A DNA stretch of 64,000 nt from Prevotella sp. Lineage in GTDB: Bacteria; Bacteroidota; Bacteroidia; Bacteroidales; Bacteroidaceae. The notes beneath the pieces were generated by a model. The model was not told the origin of the DNA. It saw only the letters and a program-made list of their open reading frames with translations, and searched no databases. The position numbers were made by a program, and so were the translations under genes. This document shows, in pieces, positions 6,652 through 14,984 of this stretch. The first letter of the stretch is position 1. Each line of letters opens with the position of its first letter. The stretch spans positions 149,946 to 213,945 of the forward strand of contig SUYH01000004.1 in assembly GCA_015060535.1 (NCBI GenBank), written 5' to 3'.

Positions 6652-7245
6652 ATGACAATGAAAGTAAAAGCAATTGAGAAGAAGCTGAAGTTTACGAAGG
6701 ACCCGAACGATGCTGGCGTTTATCGCTATGTGATGTCGCCTGAACAGTACTCGAGCCTGAACCAGAAGAAGGTGATCAAGGAGGCTGCCCTGCGCAGTGG
6801 CGTGAGCCAGGGTGTGATGCAGGCCTGCTGGGACGCCGCTGGCGAGGTGATCAAGGCGTGGGCAACTGAAGGTCACTCGGTGGCTCTGCCCGGTCTGGGA
6901 ACCATGCGATTCGGAGTGCGTGGTAAGTCGGTAGAGGACGTGAACGACGTGAAGTCGAGTCTGATCACCAGCCGCCGCATCATCTTCACGCCTACCGTCG
7001 ACCTGAAGGACGAGCTGAAGAACACCGCCATCCAGATTACCTGCATCGACCGCAATGGCGACGTGGTGAAGCGCGTGACCTCGACCGACGACGCTGAGGT
7101 GGAGGATCCGGAGAACAGCCTCACCCCCGACCCCTCTCCAACGGGCGAGGGGAGTGAAAACCAAAACCAGGGTGGTAGCACCGGTGACAACACTGGTGGC
7201 GGCAACTCGGGCGGTAGCGCAGGCTTCGAGACAGAAGGAGAGTAG
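6652..7245 (+). CDS. HU-like DNA-binding protein with an extended Gly/Ser tail
   Basis: 197 residues. Residues about 1-125 follow the HU/IHF fold of the long Bacteroidetes subfamily (VIKEAALRSGVSQG..., then GHSVALPGLGTMRFGVRG for the beta arms). After it comes a linker containing LTPDPSPTGEG, encoded by a REP-like DNA palindrome, and a Gly/Ser/Asn tail ending GGNSGGSAGFETEGE. A smalltalk micro-protein gene follows 59 bp downstream, as is usual for this gene pair. Role: DNA binding, probably architectural; in related elements it sits near primase/VirE-like genes and an amidase, none of which is present here. Confidence 0.88.
   Translation: MTMKVKAIEKKLKFTKDPNDAGVYRYVMSPEQYSSLNQKKVIKEAALRSGVSQGVMQACWDAAGEVIKAWATEGHSVALPGLGTMRFGVRGKSVEDVNDVKSSLITSRRIIFTPTVDLKDELKNTAIQITCIDRNGDVVKRVTSTDDAEVEDPENSLTPDPSPTGEGSENQNQGGSTGDNTGGGNSGGSAGFETEGE
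7117..7155 (+). repeat. REP-like palindrome inside the HU-like gene
   Basis: CCCCTCTCC-AACG-GGCGAGGGG is a GC-rich hairpin in frame, giving the peptide TPDPSPTGEG. Equivalent sequences are scattered through many bacterial genomes and are often mis-translated; here it is truly inside a gene and in frame. Confidence 0.7.
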
Positions 7246-7246
7246 T

Positions 7247-7277
7247 AAAAGGTTAGCGCCTTCGGGCGCAACCTTTT
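7247..7277 (+). promoter_or_regulatory. Hairpin between the HU-like and smalltalk genes
   Basis: AAAAGGTT/AACCTTTT and GCGCC/GGCGC stack around a TTCG tetraloop immediately after the HU-like stop codon. It may attenuate read-through or stabilise the upstream mRNA end. Confidence 0.6.
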
Positions 7278-7285
7278 AGAAGGTG

Positions 7286-7313
7286 GAAGTAAGAAGTAAG
7301 AAGTATGAAGAAA
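7286..7313 (+). repeat. GAAGTAA heptamer array
   Basis: Four 7-bp units (GAAGTAA, GAAGTAA, GAAGTAT, GAAGAAA), the last two overlapping the smalltalk start codon and likely supplying its translation initiation region. Confidence 0.75.
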
Positions 7314-7397
7314 GAAACTTGGAAGTTGATTGTGCAGGTGTTGGTATCGATACTGACGGCACTGGGGACTACGCTCGGAGTGACGAGCTGCATGTAG
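7305..7397 (+). CDS. Smalltalk micro-protein
   Basis: 30 residues starting MKKETWKLIVQVLVSIL and ending GVTSCM. It matches the smalltalk family of Bacteroides/Prevotella: a Lys-rich start, one hydrophobic helix and a Cys near the end. The ALGTTLGVTSC part resembles a lipobox, so it may be a membrane-inserted or lipidated peptide; that is inference. The start codon lies inside a GAAGTAA heptamer array. A second copy with conservative changes (V to I) lies at 38099-38191. Function unknown. Confidence 0.88.
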   Translation: MKKETWKLIVQVLVSILTALGTTLGVTSCM

Positions 7398-7412
7398 GAA
7401 AATGTAAAAAAG

Positions 7413-7450
7413 AAAATAGGACTGAGCAAGGGGCTCGGTCCTATTTTTTA
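7413..7450 (+). terminator. Bidirectional terminator after smalltalk
   Basis: AAAATAGGACTGAGC pairs with GCTCGGTCCTATTTT (one G-T pair), followed by a T run; the A-rich left arm lets it also serve the convergent decarboxylase gene. Confidence 0.85.
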
Positions 7451-7470
7451 TTGCGGCCATGAGGCAGCTT

Positions 7471-8685
7471 TTACGGCTTCTTGGATGCCCTGTAGGGCCC
7501 CAATTCTGCCACGAAGGCATCGATGGACTCCTCAGTGAAATGCTGCATCACCACCACGTGGCACAGTTTGCCTCCGAAACGTGTATCCTCGTTCTGTGCC
7601 AACTGGTACTTGTGGGCCAATTCTGGCGACGGGCATCGCATAAAAACGGTGTTGCTGTATTCGTTGACCCACGCGGGATAGCTTGCTTTATCGAGCTGCT
7701 TCTTCAGATAAGCCGTCAGCTCCATGATTCGACGGGCCTGACGCGCCCACCCTTCGGCACCCACTTTCTGTACCACCCACCAAAACTTAAGCGGCTGGAT
7801 GGGGTCGCGCGAACAGTTGATCATGCGCATGTTCTTATTCAGATAAGGTACGTCGAAGTCTGACTGGTTGTCGTACACCTCACGCGTGCAGATGAAGAGT
7901 CCGCATGGCGAGTCGATGCCGAAGAACTTATGGCCGCTGACGGCAATCGACTCAAAGCCCATCTTCTTGCTGCTCACCAGATGGCGGTGCTCGGTAAACG
8001 GCAGGTAGCCGCCAAAGAGTGCCGCATCGACATGACGATAGACGGCAGGCAGTTCAGGGTGACGGCGGAGCACGTCGTTCAGCGCAGGCATATCGTCGAT
8101 AGCCCCTTTGAAGGTAGAGCCACAGGCATAGACCACGAGTGCCGGACGCGACGTGTCGAGTGCACGTTCCAGTTCCTCGGGAATCATGCGCCCCATAGTG
8201 TCGCTCTTCACCAGCCGTGTTTCCAGGTTCTGCAGGTGAGCCAGTCGCATATTCGAGTAGTGGGCCTCGTCGCTCACATAGAGTATGGGGGCCTGTCCTG
8301 GACGATTGGTGCTCACCATCGTCTTGTGCTTCAGGTAGTTGGCACCGAAGTAGATGCCGTGATTGTTGCCGTCGGAGCCGCTATGGGTGATGAGTCCCCA
8401 TCGGTTGCCGTCGTCGAAATCGTAAAGCGGTGCGAAGAACTCGATGACCTCGCGTTCGAAAACCTGCGATGACACCTCCCAAGGTGTGTCGGTAAACGGG
8501 TCGCCAGCATTATTCAGGTTCATCAGGTTGATGCCTGCAGCATAGTACCACTCATAGAAGTCGCGCAGCGGCGAGACCTCGTTAAATGGGTATCCGAAAT
8601 ACTTTGGCAGTGTCTCTCGCCATATCATCACCCATTCATCCAGTTTGGGGTATCCAGAGGTGGGCGTTGTATTTTCTTGTTTCAT
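7471..8685 (-). CDS. hdc: PLP-dependent decarboxylase, histidine-decarboxylase-like
   Basis: 404 residues from ATG 8685 (MKQENTTPTSGYPKLDEW); the 15-codon upstream extension crosses the likely leader. It aligns by eye with the Gram-negative PLP histidine decarboxylases: GAIDDM after a Gly-Ser/Thr turn, HVDAALFGGYLPF with the PLP-pairing Asp, and SGHKFFG with the Schiff-base Lys253. The phosphate-binding loop reads SGSDGNNHG where the classical enzymes have GGTEGN, so substrate is uncertain. Reaction: release of CO2 from an L-amino acid to give the amine (histamine if the name is right). No antiporter gene is adjacent. Confidence 0.75.
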   Translation of the reverse strand: MKQENTTPTSGYPKLDEWVMIWRETLPKYFGYPFNEVSPLRDFYEWYYAAGINLMNLNNAGDPFTDTPWEVSSQVFEREVIEFFAPLYDFDDGNRWGLITHSGSDGNNHGIYFGANYLKHKTMVSTNRPGQAPILYVSDEAHYSNMRLAHLQNLETRLVKSDTMGRMIPEELERALDTSRPALVVYACGSTFKGAIDDMPALNDVLRRHPELPAVYRHVDAALFGGYLPFTEHRHLVSSKKMGFESIAVSGHKFFGIDSPCGLFICTREVYDNQSDFDVPYLNKNMRMINCSRDPIQPLKFWWVVQKVGAEGWARQARRIMELTAYLKKQLDKASYPAWVNEYSNTVFMRCPSPELAHKYQLAQNEDTRFGGKLCHVVVMQHFTEESIDAFVAELGPYRASKKP

Positions 8686-8752
8686 ATCACCTAATATTAT
8701 ATAAAAACAGAGGGCACTCTCGTCATCCAAGCAAGTCTGATGGCTCTCGCTG

Positions 8753-8760
8753 CAAAGTTA
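8753..8760 (-). promoter_or_regulatory. Promoter of the decarboxylase gene
   Basis: TAACTTTG on the minus strand, about 68 bp upstream of ATG 8685. The rest of 8686-8931 holds no gene. Confidence 0.65.
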
Positions 8761-8996
8761 CACATTTTCCACAAATTTAAAACAAGAAGCCCAATATTTT
8801 TTATGCTTGATTTTCTTAAGTGACATCTATAGAAGGTAGATGGCATCACATGGTAGTTATCCAATGGTAACCAGTGTGTAAAAAAAGTTTAAAAAACAGG
8901 TTGTCTGAGTACACGATATATAGAAAAAACGTATCTTTGCCCCCGTATTTTAACTAAACACATTTATTTATTAAAAAAAGGAGAAAGGAAAACATT

Positions 8997-9584
8997 ATGA
9001 AGAAAATCATTTTCGCAGTGATGGCTGTTGCTGCCATCTCGTTCGCAACATCGTGTGGTAACAAAACTCAGCAGGCTGCCGAGGCCGTTGACTCAGTAGC
9101 ACTGGTTGACTCGCTGTCTGAGGCTGCTGCTCAGGAGGACATCAATGCCATCAGCGCTCTGTTCGAGTCTGGCGATGCTGCCAAGTTGCAGGAGGCTCTG
9201 GCTACCGTTAAGGAGAAGATAGCCAACCTGATCAAGGAAAACCCCGAGGTGGCCAAGGAGTATGTGGCTAAGATTCAGAACTTCCTGAAGGAGAATGCCG
9301 ACAAGGTGAAGGCTGTTGCCGGTGATAGCGAGGCTGCTGTAGCTGCCGTTGCTGCCCTGACTGAGATTGAGCCCGAAAAGGTGGTTACGAGCTTCATCGA
9401 GAATGTTGGCGACGCTGCCACTGAGGTGAAGGACGCTACTGTCGACGCTGCCAACGAGAAGGTGGAAGAGGCTAAGGCTGCTGCTGACCAGAAGGTAGAA
9501 GAGACCAAGGAGGCTGCTAAGAAGAAGGCAAGCGATGCTATCGACAACGCTGCTGCATCAGCAAAAAGCAAATTAGGACTTTAA
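8997..9584 (+). CDS. Helical Ala/Lys/Glu-rich lipoprotein
   Basis: 195 residues. Lipobox ATSC after MKKIIFAVMAVAAISF, then a mature region of charged amphipathic helix with few aromatics; the last 60 residues (KVEEAKAAADQKVEETKEAAK) have the 11-residue periodicity of LEA-like or apolipoprotein helices. The signal peptide and the first 20 mature residues resemble the 57-residue lipoprotein at 33992 (CGNKT.QA...AVDS), so the two share an origin. TATCTTTG promoter at 8932-8939. Function not known; an envelope spacer or stress role is possible. Confidence 0.8.
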   Translation: MKKIIFAVMAVAAISFATSCGNKTQQAAEAVDSVALVDSLSEAAAQEDINAISALFESGDAAKLQEALATVKEKIANLIKENPEVAKEYVAKIQNFLKENADKVKAVAGDSEAAVAAVAALTEIEPEKVVTSFIENVGDAATEVKDATVDAANEKVEEAKAAADQKVEETKEAAKKKASDAIDNAAASAKSKLGL

Positions 9585-9603
9585 TCATTCGCTGAATAAT
9601 TAG

Positions 9604-9642
9604 GCCGGTTCGCTGAAAGTTTTTGGTGGACCGGCTTTTTTC
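9604..9642 (+). terminator. Terminator of the helical lipoprotein gene
   Basis: GCCGGT (9604-9609) pairs with ACCGGC (9630-9635), followed by six T. Confidence 0.75.
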
Positions 9643-9696
9643 GTCTACTTTTGTCGCATAAAAATAATCATTAACAACTTTAAAAGGACAAGAGAT

Positions 9697-11433
9697 ATGA
9701 AAAAGACGATGTTTTTGTGGACACTGATGGCCACGATGGCCGTAGTGACAGCCTGCTCAGCACAGGATCCTTACAGCGAATTCCAAAGTTATATTGACAG
9801 CAAAGGCACGGGTGGAACGGGTGCCATTAGTGGTAGCAACGGTACGATGAGTGCCAGCAGCGGTGAGTTGCTGACCTTCAGCATCGATATCGACAAGACC
9901 ACTGCCGAACCCTCCAGCGCAGCCACCGAATACTTCCCGGAGGAGGAAGACAATCTGGACAACAACACATTTGCTACCGAAGTGGCCATCGACCTATCCA
10001 ACCCAACAGCCAAGACGGAAAATGGCGTCACCATCAGCGTCAATGGTGGGCATATCACGGCTAATCACGCCTCGACGAAGGGCATCTGCTACGTGCTGAG
10101 CGGTGAGACCAGCAATGGATCGTTCACCGTTCTGGGCGACAAGAAATACGAGGTGAAGCTCAATGGTGTCAGCATCAACAATCCAGACAGTGCTGCGCTC
10201 AACCTGCTCAGTGGCAAGCGTGCCTACGTGGTCGTAGCCGATGGCACCAACAACAAGCTGACCGATGGCACCTCGTCGAAGAACGACCACAAGGGTGCAC
10301 TCTACTGCAAGGGCAAGCTGCTCTTCAACGGCAGTGGTACGCTCGAGGTCTATGGCAACTACAACAATGGTATCCACTCGGCCGACTACATCGTGTTCCG
10401 CAAGGGCAATAACATCTACGCCAAGTCTACCGCTAATCACGGCATCAAGGCCAACGACGGTATCTTCATCAATGGTGGTATCATCAATGTCGAGACTACG
10501 GCCGAGGCTGCCAAGGGCATCAACTGCGAGAGTCATATCATCGTCAATGGTGGACGTACAACCGTCATCACCTCCGGCAATGGCACCTACGACACCACCG
10601 ACAAGGAGGCGAAGGGTGCTGCAGGCATCAAGGCCGACTCCACCTTCACCATGAATGCTGGCGTTGTGAAACTGAAAAGCTCTGGTTCGGGCGGCAAGGG
10701 TCTGAAGGCCGACTGTCCTTCGACCATCAATGGTGGCGAGCTCTACGTCATCACTACCGGTTCGCAATACAGTGGCAATGGCGACACAGCATCACCTAAG
10801 GGCATCAAGGTGGACGACAACCTGACCATCAACGGTGGAACCATCATGGTACGCACCAGCGGTAAGAATGGCGAGGGCATCGAGAGCAAAGCCATACTGA
10901 CCATCAACGACGGAACCATCATGGTATCAGCCTACGACGATGCCATCAACTCGGCTGGCGACCTGTATATCAAGGGAGGTAGCGTCACTGCCGTAGGTAC
11001 ACAGAACGACGGCATAGACTCGAACGGCAATATGTATATCTCGGGTGGCACGCTGATAGCCTATGGTGCGAGTGGTGCTGAGGCAGGCATCGACATCGAC
11101 GAGCGCCATAAGCTCTACATCACGGGAGGTAACATCTTCGGCATTGGCGGACGCATAGATGGCACTCTGGGCAGCACCTCACAGGGCATCGTCAGCACCA
11201 CAGGCAGCGTACAGGCCAACAGCACTGTCACCATCAGTAATGGCAGCACGACACTGGCTTCGTTCACCATGCCTCCTTACACATACAACAACGGTACCAT
11301 CATGGTCAGCGCTCCTAACATGAAGAGCGGCACCAACTACACCCTCTCGCTGGGCAGCACGACACAGAGCGTGACGGCCAGCAATAGCATCAGCAGCAGT
11401 ATGGGTGGAGGATTCCCTGGCGGACACTGGTAA
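9697..11433 (+). CDS. Cthe_2159-type carbohydrate-binding beta-helix lipoprotein
   Basis: 578 residues with a lipoprotein signal (TMAVVTAC). The body is built of repeated strands such as INGGxxxV and GIKADxxxTMNxG, the parallel beta-helix of the Cthe_2159 family (DUF4353), which in Clostridium thermocellum binds cellulose and pectin with calcium. Many Asp and Asn at turns fit calcium sites. The tail is Gly-rich (MGGGFPGGHW). A promoter TACTTTTG lies at about 9646. The kinase and regulator genes follow at once, so this protein is likely part of the surface process they control. Confidence 0.85.
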   Translation: MKKTMFLWTLMATMAVVTACSAQDPYSEFQSYIDSKGTGGTGAISGSNGTMSASSGELLTFSIDIDKTTAEPSSAATEYFPEEEDNLDNNTFATEVAIDLSNPTAKTENGVTISVNGGHITANHASTKGICYVLSGETSNGSFTVLGDKKYEVKLNGVSINNPDSAALNLLSGKRAYVVVADGTNNKLTDGTSSKNDHKGALYCKGKLLFNGSGTLEVYGNYNNGIHSADYIVFRKGNNIYAKSTANHGIKANDGIFINGGIINVETTAEAAKGINCESHIIVNGGRTTVITSGNGTYDTTDKEAKGAAGIKADSTFTMNAGVVKLKSSGSGGKGLKADCPSTINGGELYVITTGSQYSGNGDTASPKGIKVDDNLTINGGTIMVRTSGKNGEGIESKAILTINDGTIMVSAYDDAINSAGDLYIKGGSVTAVGTQNDGIDSNGNMYISGGTLIAYGASGAEAGIDIDERHKLYITGGNIFGIGGRIDGTLGSTSQGIVSTTGSVQANSTVTISNGSTTLASFTMPPYTYNNGTIMVSAPNMKSGTNYTLSLGSTTQSVTASNSISSSMGGGFPGGHW

Positions 11434-11462
11434 TCTCCCTTCTTATAAATGAAAGCATTCAC

Positions 11463-12710
11463 ATGACAATAAAAAACGAAAAATTACGTTTTTATAGGTG
11501 GATGGCACATCAGTCGCGACAAGAACATATCATGTACTTAGCACTATGGGGGTTGCTTTTTGCAGCCCCAGTGCTAAGTCTTTATCTGCGTGCCTTGAAC
11601 AACGAGTCGTTGACCTTCCAGTGGAGCGAGGTCATCATGGTCTGGCAACATTTCACGGTCTATCTACTGTTGTTTCTCATCCACAACTTCATCATCGCAC
11701 CCCTGCTGGTATATGGGAACAAACGACTGCTCTACGGCTCGCTCTTCGTGACGATGATAGCGGGGTTCATGATCTATCAGTGCAATGGGAACCCTGCCAA
11801 TATGGCTCATAAGCCAAAGATGGAGAAGATGGACGATGTGCGTCCCCCCTTCGACGATGGTCATAGACCATATGACGATTTCCGTCCTGACGACGAGCCC
11901 GATGGTATGCATGAGCCCGATGGCATGCATAAACCCGAAGACATGCATAAGCCTGACCATGAACCCACCTTCAAGCCCGACGACAAGAAGAGGCGCCACA
12001 CGCCACCCGCCATCATTGGCGAACACGACATCGTAGCCACACTCGTGCTGTTTCTCATGCTGGGCACGAACCTAGGCATCAAGTACTACTTCAAGCATCG
12101 CGACGACAAGAAGAAGCTCATCAGGTTGGAGAAGGAGAATCTGGAGCAACAGCTGGAATATCTGAAATACCAGATCAACCCTCACTTCTTCATGAACACG
12201 CTGAACAATATCCATGCACTAGTAGATATCGATGCTGAGAAAGCCAAGTCGACCATCCTGGAACTGTCGAAGATGATGCGTTTCGTGCTCTATGAAGGCG
12301 ATAAGAAAGGGGTACCGCTGACCCGTGAGTTCGACTTCATTCGCAACTACGTCACGCTGATGCGCCTGCGCTATACCGATAAGGTCAAGATCACGGTCGA
12401 CCTGCCCACCCAGGCTCCTGATCGCCAGATTCCACCGCTGATGCTCATCACCTTCATCGAGAATGCTTTCAAACATGGCATCTCCTATCAGCACGAGTCG
12501 TTCATCGACGTCAAGGTAGGCATCGAGGACACCAAGCTCCGATTCACCTGCCGCAACAGCAAAGCCGACAAGCCCAATCAGGAGAAAGGAGGCGTCGGAC
12601 TCACCAATGTCAAACAACGTTTAAACTTACTCTATGACAACAATTTTACGCTAAATATACAGGACGAACCTGACATTTATAATGTTGAACTCTTAATACC
12701 ACTGACATGA
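11463..12710 (+). CDS. LytS/YehU-type sensor histidine kinase with a His/Met/Asp-rich loop
   Basis: 415 residues. Three membrane segments lie within residues 22-105 and a fourth near 187-208. Between the third and fourth is an extracytoplasmic loop (about 115-180) dense in Asp, His and Met with four tandem PDGMH/PEDMH-like units. The kinase part has the His_kinase motif QINPHFFMNTL with phospho-acceptor His241 and an HATPase N box (FIENAFKHG). The loop looks like a metal- or cation-binding sensor. The stop overlaps the regulator gene by 4 bp. Confidence 0.92.
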   Translation: MTIKNEKLRFYRWMAHQSRQEHIMYLALWGLLFAAPVLSLYLRALNNESLTFQWSEVIMVWQHFTVYLLLFLIHNFIIAPLLVYGNKRLLYGSLFVTMIAGFMIYQCNGNPANMAHKPKMEKMDDVRPPFDDGHRPYDDFRPDDEPDGMHEPDGMHKPEDMHKPDHEPTFKPDDKKRRHTPPAIIGEHDIVATLVLFLMLGTNLGIKYYFKHRDDKKKLIRLEKENLEQQLEYLKYQINPHFFMNTLNNIHALVDIDAEKAKSTILELSKMMRFVLYEGDKKGVPLTREFDFIRNYVTLMRLRYTDKVKITVDLPTQAPDRQIPPLMLITFIENAFKHGISYQHESFIDVKVGIEDTKLRFTCRNSKADKPNQEKGGVGLTNVKQRLNLLYDNNFTLNIQDEPDIYNVELLIPLT

Positions 12711-13447
12711 TTCGATGCTTGGCTATTGACGACGAGCCCCTGGCGCTCCAGCAAATCGCAGCCTACATAGGCAAAGTACCATTCCTAGAATTGGCAGCCC
12801 AGTGCCAGAGTGCACTCGAGGCCCAGCAGTTTCTGCAACAAGACACTGTAGATGCCATCTTCTGCGACATCAACATGCCCGACCTCAACGGCATGGACTT
12901 CATCAAGACACTCACGGCCCCACCCCTCGTGGTCTTCACTACCGCTTATGCTGAATACGCCGTAGAGGGCTTCAAGGTCAATGCTGTCGACTATCTGCTC
13001 AAGCCCTTCGGTCTGCAGGACTTCCAGCGAGCAGCGAATCGGATAAAGGAGAGATTAGAGGGTCGTGAGAACATTTCTCTAGCCTCCAACCCCTTACCTC
13101 TTACCTCTAACCTCGAAGATGACACCATCTTCCTCAAGACCGAATATCGCATTGTGAAGGTCAGCATCAGCGACATCCGCTACGTCGAGGCTATGAGCGA
13201 GTATCTGAAGGTCTATCTCGAGAGCGAGTCCAAGCCCATCATTACGCTGCTCTCCATGAAAAAGATGGAGGAGCGTCTGCCCTCCTACTTCATGCGCATC
13301 CACCGTTCATACATCATCAATCTGACGAAGATTCAAGAGGTCAACAAGAACCGTGTTATCATGGACACCGACACCTATCTGCCCATTGGTGACATGTACA
13401 AGGATGCTTTCCAACAGTATCTCGATACGAAATTTTTGGGCAAATAA
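12707..13447 (+). CDS. LytTR-family response regulator
   Basis: 246 residues: a CheY-like receiver (1-120) with phospho-acceptor Asp54 in FCDINMPDLNG, and a LytTR DNA-binding domain (about 145-240; IHRSYIINLTKIQEV). The linker NPLPLTSNLED is encoded by five CCTCNNA heptamers, an in-frame repeat insertion. Translationally coupled to the kinase; with it forms a LytS/LytR-like two-component system probably regulating the upstream beta-helix lipoprotein. Confidence 0.93.
   Translation: MIRCLAIDDEPLALQQIAAYIGKVPFLELAAQCQSALEAQQFLQQDTVDAIFCDINMPDLNGMDFIKTLTAPPLVVFTTAYAEYAVEGFKVNAVDYLLKPFGLQDFQRAANRIKERLEGRENISLASNPLPLTSNLEDDTIFLKTEYRIVKVSISDIRYVEAMSEYLKVYLESESKPIITLLSMKKMEERLPSYFMRIHRSYIINLTKIQEVNKNRVIMDTDTYLPIGDMYKDAFQQYLDTKFLGK
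13083..13117 (+). repeat. CCTCNNA heptamer array inside the LytTR gene
   Basis: Five contiguous 7-bp units: CCTCCAA, CCCCTTA, CCTCTTA, CCTCTAA, CCTCGAA. They code for the receiver-LytTR linker. The same motif recurs in uvrA at 61635-61662. Confidence 0.85.
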
Positions 13448-13526
13448 TTTGGTGATGTCAAACAAATAGCGTAACTTTGCCCTTCGATAGATTAGTCACT
13501 TAACTACTTTACTAAAACAAACAGGT

Positions 13527-14966
13527 ATGAAAGATTTGAAAATGTACATTAACGGTCAGTTCTGCGAAGCATCGAACGGCCAGTGGATTGATGTGTTGAA
13601 CCCCTCTACTGAGGAAGTCATTTCTCGACAGCCTAATGGCACTATCGAGGATGTGAACCGTGCGCTTGACGCAGCCCGTGCTGCTCAGAAGGCGTGGGCC
13701 AAGACTCCTGCCATCGAGCGTGCTGGCTGGCTGAAGAAACTGGCCAACGGTATCCGTGAGCGTCGCGAGGAGTTCATCGACATCATCATGCGCGAGCAGG
13801 GTAAGACCATCACATGGGCTACCATCGAGGTCGACGTCACTGCCGAGTATTTCGACTACATGGCATCGTTCGCACGCCACATCGAGGGCGAGATTATCCC
13901 CTCAGACCGTCCTAACGAGACCATCTTCCTGTCGAAGAAGCCTATTGGTGTCGTAGCAGGCATCCTGCCCTGGAACTTCCCCTTCTTCCTCATCGCCCGC
14001 AAGGCTGGTGCTGCGCTGATTGCCGGATGTACCATCGTCATCAAGCCCTCACAACTCACCCCTGAGAACTGTACCGTATTCGGCGAGGTTATAGACAAAG
14101 TGGGTCTGCCCAAGGGTGTCATCAATATCGTAACGGGTAAGGGAAGCGTCATCGGCAACGAGATGGCTGGCTCGCCCAAGATTGACATCGTCTCTGTCAC
14201 CGGTTCTGTAGGTGCTGGCGAGAGCATCATGGCTGCAGCTTCTAAGAATATCACCAAGGTCAGCCTTGAGCTGGGTGGTAAGGCTCCTGCCATCGTTTGC
14301 AAGGATGCCGACCTGGAGAAGGCAGCCCAGTGGATTGTCGACTCGCGTATCGGTAACAATGGTCAGATCTGTAACAATGCCGAGCGCGTCTATGTGCAGA
14401 AGGAAGTGAAGGCCGAGTTCACCAAGATTCTCGTCAAGAAGATGGAGGCTGTCAAGGTGGGCGACGTCTGCCAAGACCACACCGTCGATATGGGTCCGTT
14501 GGTAGAGGCTCGCGCACTGGAGAGCGTCAAAGAGAAGGTGGAGCGCGCCATCAAGCAGGGTGCTAAGCTGCTATGCGGTGGTCATCGCGTAGGCACCAAG
14601 GGCTACTTCTATGCTGCAACCGTTCTCGATGGCTGTACACAGGATATGGACATCATCCACGAGGAGACCTTCGGTCCTGTTATTCCTCTAGTTGAGTTCG
14701 AAACCTTGGATCAGGTTATTGCTTGGGCCAACGACTGCGAATACGGTCTGGCATCCAGTGTCTTCACCAAGGATATCGACACTGCTACCCGTGTGGCTCG
14801 TGAGCTCGAGTTTGGCGAGACGTATATCAACCGCGAGCACTTCGAGGCCATGCAGGGCTTCCATGCAGGTGTGAAGAAGAGTGGTATCGGTGGTGCTGAT
14901 GGTAAGCACGGCATCGAGGAGTACCTCGTTACCCACGTCACCTATCTCGACACCCACTACGAGTAG
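13527..14966 (+). CDS. aldA: Lactaldehyde/glycolaldehyde dehydrogenase
   Basis: 479 residues, full length for the aldehyde dehydrogenase family. ELGGKAPAIVCKDADLE holds the catalytic Glu and NNGQICNNAERVYVQ the nucleophile Cys282; both are very close to E. coli AldA. It oxidises L-lactaldehyde to lactate (fucose/rhamnose catabolism) or glycolaldehyde to glycolate with NAD. TAACTTTG promoter at 13472-13479. An outer-membrane barrel gene follows 18 bp downstream and probably shares the transcript. Confidence 0.92.
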   Translation: MKDLKMYINGQFCEASNGQWIDVLNPSTEEVISRQPNGTIEDVNRALDAARAAQKAWAKTPAIERAGWLKKLANGIRERREEFIDIIMREQGKTITWATIEVDVTAEYFDYMASFARHIEGEIIPSDRPNETIFLSKKPIGVVAGILPWNFPFFLIARKAGAALIAGCTIVIKPSQLTPENCTVFGEVIDKVGLPKGVINIVTGKGSVIGNEMAGSPKIDIVSVTGSVGAGESIMAAASKNITKVSLELGGKAPAIVCKDADLEKAAQWIVDSRIGNNGQICNNAERVYVQKEVKAEFTKILVKKMEAVKVGDVCQDHTVDMGPLVEARALESVKEKVERAIKQGAKLLCGGHRVGTKGYFYAATVLDGCTQDMDIIHEETFGPVIPLVEFETLDQVIAWANDCEYGLASSVFTKDIDTATRVARELEFGETYINREHFEAMQGFHAGVKKSGIGGADGKHGIEEYLVTHVTYLDTHYE

Positions 14967-14984
14967 ACCGTGTAAAAGAGAGAC

